64,000 bases of DNA from Perca fluviatilis (GCF_010015445.1 NC_053132.1:32700501-32764500); one strand, 5' to 3'; shown: positions 1 through 11,389, counted from the first letter of the stretch. Numbers and translations are program-made. The notes: generated by a model from the sequence alone, not told the origin.

Positions 1-844
1 GTATGAATGTGTGTCCCAGCCCAGACCAGGATAGGAAATTAACTAACAATGTAAAGATCAACAAGCCACTGACACATATGTTCAAATCTGATTCATTTAA
101 CAAATTATTATTTTTTGTCTTAAATCCACCAGCCATTTTCATATTATACCCACATGTGCAGCATCCTTAGCCTTTTTGGTGAGGTTCCTAGGAAAACTCA
201 GCCTAGAGTAATTTTATTCTCCCCAAAACAAGTTTCTATTTAATTTTTAAAGAACTATACAAAAAAAAAAATCTCAACTTTTTTTTTTACTTATTCTGAC
301 TTAATCAAAAGACGGAGCTTTAAGAGTAAAATTTTTGTAAGAGCTACACTGAAGTTGGCAGTTTGATAAATGCAAGTTATTTCAATTGATATTCTGTAAT
401 ATTTCAATCTTTGTGTGCTAAAAAAGCACATAAGTTCCTGTAGATGGCAATACACATTCTCCTTTTTGTGCCAAATAAATGAAAAGCATGTTGAAATCAT
501 CAATGTCTTCCTTCTTGCTGTATCAAAATCTCAGCTAGCTTTCCTTAGAGATGGTCTTAATAATGTGCTTAAAGTCAAGTCAAATTCAGTTTGTGGATGA
601 TTACATGATATAACTATTTTTTAATACTTATTATTAATTAAGCTATATATCATATGCTGAAGTATATTTCTGGAGTGTTAATGATTAAAAGAAAAAATAA
701 CAAGAACCGAAAACCGTGACCCTAAAACTGTGATACGAACTGAACCGTGGGTTTTGTGAACCATACCACCTGTAACCAGTCAGTTAGCTAAACTTCAAGC
801 ATGCATTAAAGATATAAAATAATTTATGACCTACAATTTTCTGA
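1..844. other. AT-rich stretch, no recognised feature
   Basis: AT-rich DNA with A and T homopolymers around 255-290. Only short open frames without recognisable domains are present. I see no repeat family, exon or RNA gene here. Confidence 0.4.
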
Positions 845-2179
845 TGTTAAACTCAAGTTAGTCACTGAAGTTATTGTGCTGGGCCCTAAACACCTCCGAA
901 CCTCATTATCCAAAGACATAGCTACTCTGGATGGTATTACCCTGGCGTCCAGCACTACTGTCAGAAATCTAGGAGTTATTTTTGATCAGGATATATCCTT
1001 TAATGCCCACTTAAAACAAACCTCAAGAACAGCCTTTTTTCACCCTCGTAACATTGCCAAAATTAGGCACATTCTTTTTTTCACATATCTAGAAGAGCTC
1101 CTAATACCTTATTGTCCCACTAGAGCACTGCGCTCCCAGAATGCAGAGTTACTTGTGGTACCTAGAGTCTCTAAAAGCAGAATGGGAGCCAGAGCCTTCA
1201 GTTATCAGGCTCCTCTCCTATAGAACCAGCTCCCAATCTGGGTTCGGGGGGCGGAAACTGTCACCGCATTCAAGAATGAACTTAAAACTCTCCTATTTGA
1301 TAAAGCTTATAGTTAGAGAGTGAGGAGTTGGCAACGTCCGCCTAACCAGGCCCACCTGCTTCTCTTCATAGTCGTCAGATTAATAATATAACAAAATTAG
1401 AGGGAGGCAGGCCAGCACAGCCCGTTCCGGCAGGGAAGAGTTCCAAGCCCAAACAGGCTACCTCTCCTTATGACCTGTCTCTCTTAGTTACGCTGTTATA
1501 GTTCTAGACTGCCGGGGGACTTCCTTCCTTTGACACACTGAGCTGCTCTCCTTCCCTTTTTCTTTCTTTTCGTGTATTGTGCATCCTGTCCCAGAAATGC
1601 TTGTTATTAATCCTAGCTTCTGGGGAGTTTACTCCCCGGAGTCCTTATGTTTTTTCCCCCAGCATATTTCCTTCGAGAACGTTGGCACCAAGATCTTTGC
1701 AGCTGTCGCCGTGGTCCTGCTGCACTCCCTGCTGAGCTCAGCGGTGCCCTGCAATGTCATCCTGCGTCCTGCTGAACCCTGCTGCTTCCTGCTACGTCCA
1801 TCCATGCTCTGCTGGGCCACGCTACATCCTGTAACGCCCTGCAGCGCCCTGATATGACATGAACTACTACGACTACCATTTGAAGTCACTGTTCCATTAT
1901 TAATGTGACTATTATCGCCACTGTTCATCGCATCCCCAACCGGCACCGTCAGACACCGCCTACCAAGAGCCTGGGTCTGTCCCAGGTTTCTTCCCAAGAG
2001 GGAGTTTTTCCTCGCCACTGTCGCACTGCTTGCTCTTGAGGGAATTACTGGAATTGTTGGGGCTTTGTAAATTATAGAGTGTGGTCTAGACCTACTCTAT
2101 CTGTAAAGTGTCTCAAGATAACTCGTGTTATGATTTGATACTATAAATAAAATTGAATTGAATTGAATTGAATTGAATA
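845..2179 (+). mobile_element. L2/Maui-like LINE, internally deleted, with 3' UTR and (ATTGA)n tail (copy 1)
   Basis: The plus strand encodes the end of a reverse transcriptase: the LGVIFDQD block at about 965-990 and FFHPRNIAKIR at about 1040-1070. This is followed abruptly by YLEELLIPYCPTRALRSQ and the C-terminal block up to about 1315. In L2-clade elements these two blocks are normally separated by roughly 80-90 residues (the SRLDYCN...LHWLP region), so an internal deletion is inferred at about 1080. A frame shift near 1220 breaks the rest. After the coding part comes about 850 bp of 3' UTR ending in repeated AATTG units at 2148-2179. The same 3' part recurs at 21.48-22.55 kb and 56.08-57.15 kb. 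It is a dead copy. Confidence 0.8.
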
Positions 2180-3345
2180 GAGACTGTTTTGAGACCACGG
2201 ACTGGGAAATGCTCTTTAGGTCACATGGGGAGGACATTGATAGTCTCACTCACTGTGTTACAGACTATATTAATTTCTGTGTGGAGAACACCATACCTAA
2301 GAAGAAGGTTCGTGTTTCTCCAACAACAAACCTTGGGTGACTCCTGAACTCAAAGCCCTGCTGAATGAAAAGAAAATACTTTTTAAATCTGGGGACAAAG
2401 AAGAGCTGAGGAGGGTTCAAAAACAGCTCAGATGGGAGATAAGGAAAGGAAAGGACAGCTACAGGAAGAAGTCGGAAGTATGCCTCCAACAAAACAACAC
2501 AAGGGAGGTCTGGAGGGGACTGAAAACTCTCTGGTCCAAACAAAGAGTGGTAGAGGCTTTGTTGCTGGTGACCGGGGCAAATTAATTAAATCTATTTTTC
2601 AATAGATTTTCCTCTCCGGCCACTGCTGACCACCCCATTCCCTCTCAGGGCTTCTGAGACATCAGCATTCCCTAATTCACACCTGTCCACTGATTTTGAT
2701 TTCCCATTCATGGATGTTTCACACCCCTTCCCCCATTTTTCTCTCCAGGGAGCACCTACAACTCCCTCCAGCAGTCTCTCTCTGACAGTCAATCAGGTGA
2801 AGAAGGAGCTAAAAAAGATCATGGCAAGAAAGGCCCCAGGCCCAGATGGAATGTGCTCCAGACTGCTTAAAGATTGTGCAGATCAGCTCAGTGAAGTCAT
2901 CCGGCACATCTTCAACCTGAGCCTGAGTCTGGAGCGAGTTCCAGTCCTGTGGAAGACTTTGTTTGTGGCCAGAGTACCTAAAACTGTGCATCTCAGGGAG
3001 CCCAACAACTTCAGACTGGTAGCCTTAACTTCTCACCTGATGAAGACCTTGGAGAGGATTGTATTGTGACACTTGAGAACCCTGGTGAGCTCAGAACTGG
3101 AACCCCTACAGTTCGCTTACCAACCAGGCATAGGGGTGGAGGGTGCCATTATCTATCTATCACACAGATCACTGTCACATCTGGAGAACACTGGTAGCAC
3201 TGTGAGGGTCTTGTTTTTTGATTTCTCCAGTGCAATACAATGATCACTGCTCTGAGGGAAGCTATTGGGAGCTGGAGTTGACCCCCACTTGTCTGCATTG
3301 ACCATCAATTACCTCACGGACAGACCACAGTATGTTTTTGTTGAG
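2180..3345 (+). pseudogene. Jockey/Rex-type LINE ORF2 fragment (linker and N-terminal half of RT)
   Basis: The translation at 2337-2580 reads as the charged linker before the RT domain (GKDSYRKK, REVWRGLKTLW). Then 2800-3068 gives the RT start: KAPGPDGMCSRLLKDCADQL, PVLWKTLFVARVPK, EPNNFRLVALTSHLMKTLE. The reading continues past a stop at 3067 (QFAYQPGIGVEGAIIYL) to VLFFDFSSA at about 3210-3232, which carries the first catalytic aspartate motif. Homology ends near 3345, before the second catalytic motif. Several stops and frame changes make it a pseudogene. A related thumb fragment lies at about 16.45-16.57 kb on the minus strand. The clade assignment (Rex1 or another jockey-group LINE) is from memory and uncertain; a non-LTR RT is certain. 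Confidence 0.8.
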
Positions 3346-3584
3346 TTGTTATTACACAATACTTTTTCTGACCTTTTTGAATCTTGCCCCTGACAAATAC
3401 TGTAACCTATTTTACAAAAAAATACAAAAGCTAACACTAAAACTAAGCATTTAAAAAAAATTAAAAATAAACTAGCAAACTCGCTTTAAAAACGAATTAA
3501 TACTAAACTGAATTTGAAAACAAAAAGTCAAAACGAAATAAAAATAAAAACTAATGAAAAATGCAGAACTATAATAACCTTGGT
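3346..3584. repeat. A-rich low-complexity stretch
   Basis: A-rich sequence with repeated AAAACTAA/AAAATAAA-type words (about 3415-3575). It separates the LINE fragment from the TTAA element. It could be the degraded tail of a retroposed element. Confidence 0.4.
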
Positions 3585-3927
3585 CATAACTACTGCAGAT
3601 AACTTCTAAAATAACATTAAAATACAATTAGGCCTATATAAAGACATCTCCTGCTACCTTTTACCTGGCTGAATACACAATACAGGCTTTTCCGGTGTTA
3701 CACCGAAATCTGTGACCCGTCAGAATGTGTGCTCTGTGGCGCCATCTACCTGAAATCATTTTGTGACTTTTCGGGAAAAATCTGACCCGGACAGAGGCAT
3801 TAAGAAAAACTATATAAAAGTAGCGTTCTTTTCACTGTTAGTCTCGTTTGCTGTTACAGGTCATTTATGATCATCACATGGAACATTACACAGTTTCAGA
3901 AACATTAAAAAGTAACATATAGTCACT
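3585..3927 (-). mobile_element. Partial copy of the TTAA element found at 25.25 kb (inverted)
   Basis: About 340 bp here is the reverse complement of 25252-25590, including the shared terminal sequence AGTGACTATATGTTAC (read from 3927 backwards), the GGCGCCATCTACC segment and the AGGCCTATATAAAGACATC segment. The terminal end abuts TTAA at 3928-3931. The other end is truncated at about 3585, so only one terminus is present. Confidence 0.8.
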
Positions 3928-4229
3928 TTAAATCCAGTGTGAATGTGCGCACGAAACACAGACATGGGGGGTAATTTCTTAATCACATGAGATCCCCTGG
4001 AAAGGCTAGTCTCGTGCAAATAGGGCTTTAGCTTCACGCCATCTTGGCCAGATGTCAACCATTTTGTACTTCATGTTGGCTATATAAGTGATATGCATAT
4101 TTCACCCAAAGATTATCAACTTGTGTGGTCTCGCTTGGCATCGTAAATTCTTGTGTGGCAGGTCACCATTTTGATCTATCTCTCTTTCCTCCCCCTCCCT
4201 CTCTCGCCCACCCTAACCCCCACCCACCC

Positions 4230-4255
4230 AAACACACACACACACACACACACGC
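4230..4255. repeat. (CA)n microsatellite
   Basis: Short uninterrupted CA tract following a C-rich stretch. Confidence 0.9.
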
Positions 4256-4398
4256 CTCTATGCTTGTAGTTGAAGTGTGATAATGGTTTGTTGATTAAAG
4301 TATAATTCATTATTAATCGGTATTGCTGATGTTAAATACACTCTATTGTACCTTTAACAGCTGGTTGCGATGAGTCAGTGCATCCAGGGTGGTGCCTT

Positions 4399-4401
4399 GT
4401 T

Positions 4402-4448
<47 letters not shown>

Positions 4449-4454
4449 ATACAA

Positions 4455-4512
<58 letters not shown>

Positions 4513-4531
4513 TTGTATAATAATTGTATCA
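4399..4531. repeat. (AT)n tracts with perfect 20-bp inverted arms
   Basis: Two long AT tracts surround a perfect inverted repeat. The arm 4443-4462 (ATTATTATACAATTATTAAT) is the exact reverse complement of 4505-4524, with (AT)n in the loop. The whole block could extrude as a cruciform, or be the centre of a palindromic MITE. Confidence 0.85.
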
Positions 4532-4904
4532 ATATATCAATATTCATACCTTAATTAATATTGCTAAATAATAATAATAATAATAATTACTTATCATTGA
4601 GCCCGCTCCTCCCAAATTCCAACATTGTCTAATCATGGGAGGATTTTGTATATGCAAAATTCTACGGACTTATCATGTGTTGGGTGTCCGCCGGTAGCTA
4701 GGAGGGCCAAGGTCACAATAGATCAGTGTTTATGGTAATAATCGTCATTATCAATAACAGACTAAAACAAAGATGTTTGTCATTAAAAAAGCTAAGCCAG
4801 CACATTATTGCCTTACTCTTTGGACACACCAGCCGTTAACTCCTGTATCTTTGTTATAGACCTCCAACTCCATGACACTCCAATGCTCTGAATCATTTAA
4901 ATAG

Positions 4905-4957
<53 letters not shown>

Positions 4958-6303
4958 ATACAGCATCACTGTAAATAAAACATGGCCAAGGTAGCTTATA
5001 ATAACTTTTGATTATATCAGCTGTATAGGTATACTCAGTTTAAATATTCACCATGTTGAAAATAAATATTGTACATTTCCCAGTACACCATCTGAAAGCT
5101 ACTCTTCAATATTTGACAGTACATCTGGTTTCCCATTTCCAAACAGTGATAAATTATTTGAATTTAAAATATCTACAAAAAAAAGCAAAGACAACAATTA
5201 TTTCCCCATAAACCAAAATCAGCTGTATTTCATCAGAGGCAATAAGCAAGCAGACACATCTGGGTGTGTTTATGTCTCACAGGCTCACGGGCGAGTGATC
5301 AAACTGAGCCAGCAAATATCCTCTGCTGTATCCTGACGGGAAGACAACATCGATATCTATCAACTATAACATTTATCAGCAGTTCAATAAAACAGAGCCA
5401 CGCAATCAGCAAGTGACATGGAAGAGATTACAGCCTAATTCAAAGTTAATTTAAATACCACAAATATTGCATTAGTTTGTGTTAATGCTATAACCTAATC
5501 CATTATTCATAGGGCAGGTAAAAACCACACAACCACAAAGCCTTCAATGTGTGGGCTCATTTACCTCCAGCCACAACCCAGAAGAACGCCATAACACTGT
5601 TCAACACCCCCAGAAAGAGGCACATTTCAGACATTTCAAGCCTACTACAACAAGATCTAGCCTCTAGTAGTTTAGCTGGTGCAAACCAATTACATTTTTA
5701 TCAACAATTACCAATACGAGAACATCTTGAGGGACCACGTGACTAATAGGTAAGCCTAGCTAGCGAGGTAATCTGCTAGAACATTGTAATGTACTGTATG
5801 TACATATTTTAATGTAATGTTAGTATACTAAATTGGGGTGAAAGAATAAAGAAATGTGGCAGGTTGATTAACAAGCTTTACCATGCTACCACAGTAGAAG
5901 ACCTTAACAACACTGTGGAAATTAGCAACAAAACAAGATAGAGTCAACATTATTGCATTGAAATAATAATGCAGTGTAAATTAAATTCCACAAGTTTTTA
6001 GACTTAAAACAGTACTGACAGTAAATCAGACATACTTTGGTTTTGGGTGACATCTAACAACTCCAGTTCAAACAGTTACAACACCTTTACAATATTTTTT
6101 AAAAGCACTTAACATAACATGGACTACTTAAAACTATTGTAAACCAAACCAAACAAAGATACAGAAATATAATTGTGTGTGTCTGTGTGTGTATGTGTGT
6201 GTGTGGGGAGACGACAAGAGTCACAAAGAGTCATCAAGCCAACAGCTAAAGCAAAAAAACAAAGCATAGGAAATAGACAAGACAAGTGAAATGGGGAACT
6301 GAC
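4532..6303. other. No gene recognised; contains a (GT)n tract at about 4905-4956
   Basis: AT-rich DNA. It has a small (AAT)n run at about 4569-4587 and a GT microsatellite at about 4905-4956. A GT-rich imperfect tract lies at 6173-6205. No frame here shows a recognisable domain. Confidence 0.5.
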
Positions 6304-6425
6304 CAGTCTGGTGACAAGGGGAACCCCGAAGTGCCAGAAGTGCTCGTTGAGCAGTCCGCTGTACACCACGTTACCAAACAGAGCAATGGTTCCTGGTTTG
6401 CACAGACCACTTCCTGGCTTGGTTT
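6304..6425 (-). CDS. Candidate internal coding exon of an unidentified host gene
   Basis: On the minus strand a pyrimidine-rich acceptor (TTGTTTTTCAG) precedes position 6425. A GTCAGT donor follows 6304, bounding a 122-bp open block. The frame reads TKPGSGLCKPGTIALF, then GNVVYSGLLNEHFW and HFGVPLVTRL, with balanced residue composition unlike the low-complexity frames nearby. The frame stays open for some distance on both sides, so the boundaries rest on the splice signals only. I do not recognise the protein family. If real, its host gene runs on the minus strand and most of this window could be its introns. It could also be a chance open frame. Confidence 0.45.
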
Positions 6426-7817
6426 CTGAAAAACAACACAAGTCATATTTTACCACTGTACACCGTCAATGGAAATTATAAAACATACAGTATATACTGT
6501 ATATTTCAAACAGTGAGAGGCTGTTAATAAAACAGAGGTGTACACAACAGTGTACACACACACAACCACACAACTACTCAATTCCTTCCCTCCTTCTCAT
6601 TTTCTTTTCTCTCTGCCTATTCTTTCTTAATCTTTCTTTTGGTCTCTCCCTCGCTGTGGCTTACTGTTTCACTTCTTTTCCTTCTTTTGAATTCCCTTTG
6701 TTCCTCTCTACCCTAGCCATTTTCATGCCATTTTCATGTATTTAAATGCTTACCAACACATTTCTTACTGAATAATTTAAATGTTATTGCTCAAAAGACT
6801 TACTGCGAATCAGTAAAGTTTGATCTCATCTAATCTTATAACAGTTTGCTTTCACAACACTTTTCCTAACTTACCAGACAAACAACCAATTACTTTTAAT
6901 ACAATTAAGTCTAGCGTTATCATTATATAGTCCGTGTTTATAGTGGACTTTCTCTTTTGCCTTATTAAATAAAAATGCAAACATTTGGACTTCCCACTGC
7001 TGTAGTATACAACAAATGAGGGAACCACAAGGTTATCAGCCAGTCGGAGACGGCAGCATTAGATGTTTTATAACTTTGTAGGTCACAGGACTGTTTGTGT
7101 CACATAGAGCCATGTGTAACTGTTTAGCCTGCAGTGAAGCCTGCAGTGGATGTCAGAGCTGCTGTTATAAGGGTATGAAAAGAAAAAGAATAAAAAAATT
7201 ATAACAAGATGATGTCTGTAAAGCTGACTTTTAGTCTTTGACTCTGCTAACTATTTAGAGACCTAATAAGATTGATACATACATCATTTTGGATTACATA
7301 TTAACCTCTAACAAACTAAACACAATTACGCTACTTTGGAATAAATGAAATACAATTAGAAGGTTCTCTCCTGACTGAACCAACTAAAACAGTAAATTAT
7401 CTGCAGAAATAAATGTTTCAGTGAGAAATAAACCATTTAGAGTTCAAATAAGCCACCTGGAACACCTTGGTGCAAGTGCAGCCTTTAGTTAGGCAACCAT
7501 GAGAGATGAGCAGCCTCCATGAGCTACAGGCCACTGACTGAATGGATGGATGTCAGTCTGCAGATGTAAAATACAGTGTAACCCATAATTCTAAACATGA
7601 TTGCAGTGTATGGCAGTAAATTATGAGATCAAAATAAGGAAAGCAGGTAAATTAAGCTCTCCTCTGGGGTTTCTGAAATACACTTCAGCCAGATCACACT
7701 CTGCCTCACTGCACCATCTCTTCCTCTGTGCCATGATCTGGATTTGGCTGGTTTCTCCTGGCTCCACTTATAATGGGCCTATCTTACATTCCAATACTCA
7801 AAGTAGTTTGGCGCGTG
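6426..7817. other. No gene recognised
   Basis: A pyrimidine-rich patch lies at about 6580-6715. The rest is AT-rich, apparently unique DNA without a convincing exon, RNA gene or repeat family. Confidence 0.4.
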
Positions 7818-7818
7818 T

Positions 7819-7887
<69 letters not shown>

Positions 7888-7976
7888 GGTTATGGCCTGT
7901 TGGCTTGGTTCTGGCCTGGTTCTTTGGCAAGTGTGTGTCTGCTAGGCTTGCCTCCCAGTCAACACCCTATGGGTTG

Positions 7977-8061
<85 letters not shown>
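7818..8061. repeat. Inverted pair of long microsatellites: (CA)n then (GT)n
   Basis: About 66 bp of CA (7820-7885) is followed 95 bp later by about 82 bp of TG (7980-8061). Being reverse complements on the same strand, they could pair as a long hairpin. Open frames here (poly-HT, poly-VC) are artefacts of the repeats. Confidence 0.95.
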
Positions 8062-8064
<3 letters not shown>

Positions 8065-8310
8065 AAGGGGTCCTAAAGTAGGTCTCTCTTTCTCGCCCTC
8101 TCTTTTACACACACTCACATACACACATTTACACCCTCTGTCATCTTTAGAGACTTGGATGTGCCCAGTACACTCCCACTCCAGACCAATTTATCGCCTC
8201 CTCTCCTTCTGTGTTCGGAACCACTCGCTCTCAAAGCAGTAGTTCACTTCCCAGTATTTATCACTTTCCATTCCCGGGGGGCTCTGAGCACCAAAACGTA
8301 ATCCACTGGG

Positions 8311-8337
8311 AGTGTGTGTGTGTGTGTGTGTGTGTGT
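8311..8337. repeat. (GT)n microsatellite
   Basis: GT tract followed by a purine-rich AGAGAGA patch up to about 8385. Confidence 0.9.
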
Positions 8338-8974
8338 CAGCAAAAGAGAGAAAGTGAGAGAGAGCATGAGAGAAAGGAGAGGGATAAAAACATAGCAAGA
8401 CATAGAGGCCTCTACTTTTATGGCATATATACAAATGTGCTGCCAGAAAGATGTTATGTGCAAATAGTCCTTTTTCACAGAAGATATTTTGACTTGTCAT
8501 ACTAGGAAAAGAACACTAACAATGTCTCTGTTCAAGTAAGTCGTGACAGTGTGACAGTGAGCCAGCATGAACAACACCAGGACCCTGAACTGAAGCAGTT
8601 AAACGGAATCAACATTCACTTAATCATTTACACGTGTACTTTTCATTCTGTCAAATGTCAACCTGTCCGCTGGGAGAAAGGCCTACCCATTGTTAATAAG
8701 ACTGAAAAAGTGAAGCTAATTAAGAATAATAGGCTGTTTGATCCCTCATCCCAGTTTAACAGAACTTTACTGAGATCATCAGCCTCCACACAAACAAATC
8801 ACACTAACATGAAGTCAACTAAAGAGGAAAGATCGTTCTGTCATCTTAAAACTGTGTAAATGTGTCTCCTACACAGTCAAATATGTTTCCCGATGTAGCA
8901 CAATTTCATAAAACAAAAAGACTATTGAAGTATTGATCCACAAAAACTAAATACATTTTAGAAAATGAACTATT

Positions 8975-9004
8975 ATTATAATAAACTAATTAGTTTATTA
9001 TAAT
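8975..9004. repeat. Perfect 30-bp palindrome
   Basis: The sequence from 8975 to 9004 equals its own reverse complement, centred in AACTAATTAGTT. It is AT-only apart from the C/G pair and may be the core of a small palindromic MITE. Confidence 0.85.
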
Positions 9005-9032
9005 TCCTAAAATATCTTAATAGGGACTTGAC

Positions 9033-9059
9033 CACACACATATATATATATATATATAG

Positions 9060-9124
<65 letters not shown>
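9033..9124. repeat. Compound (CA)/(TA)n/(TG)n microsatellite
   Basis: A CACACA start, a long TA tract with one GATACA interruption, then TG repeats. Confidence 0.9.
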
Positions 9125-9129
<5 letters not shown>

Positions 9130-9423
9130 ATCTATAGATTAAGTGACTTTAATTTTCTGCATAATTTACATAATTTTATGTAATTTTCAATGTTGCTATA
9201 CTATATAAATATTATAGTAACTTTAAATATAACATTTTAAACATGTTTCATTCATCAGTATTGTATTCATACCTCGTGACTTCATCCAACTTCATCTTTA
9301 CCAAGTCATATATTAACATATGTTATGTTGTAGTGACTCAGCAGTGGGTCGGTTTTTCAGACAAAGGAAAAAATAAATGTCTGGCAGTTTGTCACGGGTG
9401 TTATTGCACAAAACTTAACTTAA

Positions 9424-10247
9424 TTCTTTCCGTAGTAATTTATGTAATTACTGAAAAAAAAAAAGATACAAAACTAAAGATACGTAATAGTAAAAAAGAA
9501 TTGTGGGGCTAATCCTCCAGCATCAGGCCCTGTTTTCATCAACATCACATTGGATGTCCTCTCCTGCCATGCACCTGCATCATCTCTAAATACTAATGAA
9601 TGTTGGGTTATCATTGCTTCCACCTCCATTACTTTCTGGAAAACAGTAAGTGTGCAGTTTTACTGTAGTAAAGGTAGTGTGTTTCACATTTTTATAGCTG
9701 TGTATGTAACCTCAGACATCTTACCTGGACATATTGGTATCTTTCCTATTTTACCTATTCACTGTTTCTCTCAAACAGTACAATGTATAACTTTTTCATT
9801 CTTATTTGGTCTTTCTTTATTTCCAAAAAAGGCTTTCTGAGCTTCCCATATATACAGTATATACAGTACATTTAATGTATATAGTGTATGTATATATACA
9901 GTATGTGTTCACTAACAAGTCTGAAACAAGAAAGCATTTTAATCAGCAGTGTTTGAAATGCACCAGGCTGAAATCCGTACTGTTTTGAATGTCTGGTTAA
10001 CACTTCTGACAGCAGTGTGTTAGCATCTGAACAAAGTGCTGTAGATCCCCAGTGTTGTGCAGGCTGTGGCTAAAGTCAAGGGACAAGTGTGTAGAGTTTT
10101 GAAAACTGTGTTCAAGCGATGAAAAGCAAACTAGAGTTTGGTTCACATGAACTGCTGCTGTGTAGACTGTAGTTAGAGTCTGGTCTACAGTTTTGCACGT
10201 TACTCCAGTTGTGCCCACTGTCGTTTAGCAATTGAAAAAAACTGTAA
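9424..10247 (+). mobile_element. Right half of an unclassified TIR DNA transposon
   Basis: Positions 9424-9760 match 52486-52790 in the same orientation, for example CATCATCTCTAAATACTAAT and ACCTGGACATATTGGTATC. The right end is TTTAGCAATTGAAAAAAACTG followed by TAA at 10224-10247. This is the near-exact reverse complement of the left terminus of the other copy at 52113-52136. So this copy keeps the interior and right terminus, and the 52-kb copy keeps the left terminus and interior. No transposase frame is recognisable. Confidence 0.7.
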
Positions 10248-10437
10248 ACTGTAACATGGATAGACTAATTGTATTGGATAAATATTGTATTGTAACCCTG
10301 GACGCTGGGGTAGATGACTGTGCCAATGTGCCAACATCTGACACAGGAGCACAGCTGGGATCCAGTGTTCAGCCACTGTCGGAGCATGTTGGCCCGTCCA
10401 CCCGGTGGTCAGCCAATCCCGCCAGACCAGCAACAGC

Positions 10438-10466
10438 AAGGCATGGCATGGCATGGCATGGCATGC
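10438..10466. repeat. (GGCAT)n pentanucleotide repeat
   Basis: Five consecutive GCATG units inside otherwise non-repetitive sequence. Confidence 0.85.
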
Positions 10467-11028
10467 ATTTGGTGGGTGCAGCCGAGCCAACGGTTACGTT
10501 TTGGACAGAAAAACATTTTGAAAAGAGGATTGTAAAAATAAGTTTTGCGCTGTGCGCTCAGCTTCTTGTTTGACTCGCTCCACACCATTTTCATTAATCT
10601 TCTACACAGCACTTATCCAATAAGAAGCATCTCTTTTATGTCTGTGTCTCAATCGATTGCATTTCATACAAAAGGAGCTTTACACAGAACCTTATCAGAG
10701 CTCAATATTTCATGACTGCAGTGTTATAAACTACATTTTTACGCAGTTTTGATTTGGGGGGTCATTTACATTTAAAAGGGTTGTAAATGTAGTTCTTAAA
10801 GTTAATTGTATCACACTACAGTCAATTTTAGTAAAATAAAACGTAATTTCACACAAAATAGTGGCTATTGAAAATACTGTGTGGCTAACTTTGGAAAACC
10901 ACTAGAAACAGTGGCTGGTGAGCAAAAAATGTATGTCAAGCCCTGAATGTATGTAATGAAATGCATACAAAAATAATTTTGAAGTAGCTATGCATATATA
11001 TATATATATATACTTATTAATAATATCT

Positions 11029-11252
11029 ACTGTTTTCTACATACACAAAAGGCCTATTTCTCTCAAATATTGTTCACAAATCTGTCTAAATCTGTGTTAG
11101 TGAGCACTTCCATCCACCTCACAGGTGTGGCATATCAAGATGCTGATTAGACAGCATGATTATGGCACAGGTGTGCCTTAGGCTGGCCACAATAAAAGGC
11201 CAAGGGGGGGTCCGAAAAACCAGTCAGTATCTGGTGTTAGGGTTAGGGTTCA

Positions 11253-11260
<8 letters not shown>
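11029..11260. repeat. Left terminal inverted repeat of a Tc1-type element
   Basis: The segment with CAAAAGGCCTATTTCTCTC, CAGGTGTGGCATATCAAGATG and CACAGGTGTGCCTTAGGCTG is the inverted counterpart of 15069-15275. Similarity continues through a GGGGGGTCC motif and the telomere-like GGTTAGGG words at 11236-11251. The outermost part of the arm that is present on the right (up to 15342) is missing or diverged here. Confidence 0.8.

Positions 11261-11284
<24 letters not shown>
11252..11284. repeat. (CT)n microsatellite
   Basis: Uninterrupted CT tract lying between the Tc1 terminal repeat and the transposase remnant. Confidence 0.9.
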
Positions 11285-11389
11285 GACCTGACTGCAGTTC
11301 TTCGTCTTAACCAACTTGAGTGGGCAAATGCTCACATTCGATGGCGTCTGGGACTTTGGAGAGGTGTTCTCTTCATGGATGAACCCTAA
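11282..11389 (+). pseudogene. Tc1/mariner transposase fragment
   Basis: The plus-strand frame reads LDLTAVLRLNQLEWANAHIR and then RWRLGLWRGVLFMDE, ending at a stop. This matches the part of Tc1-type transposases that leads into the first or second catalytic aspartate (WxxVxFTDE-like; here FMDE). Only about 34 codons remain. The N-terminal DNA-binding part has been lost, and the downstream part is absent where a LINE begins at about 11390. It is flanked by the matching terminal repeats at about 11.03-11.26 and 15.07-15.34 kb. Confidence 0.9.

Noticed and set aside
1629..2018. 129-residue minus-strand open frame, also present at 21998-22387
   Set aside because: It lies in the 3' UTR of two similar L2 copies and is disrupted in copy 3. 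The conservation reflects shared descent, and the product resembles no domain.
7601..8124. Open frames rich in His-Thr or Val-Cys
   Set aside because: They are translations of (CA)n/(GT)n tracts.
10200..10573. Overlapping open frames of 96 and 113 residues around the GGCAT repeat
   Set aside because: They overlap on both strands, contain a pentanucleotide repeat and show no domain.
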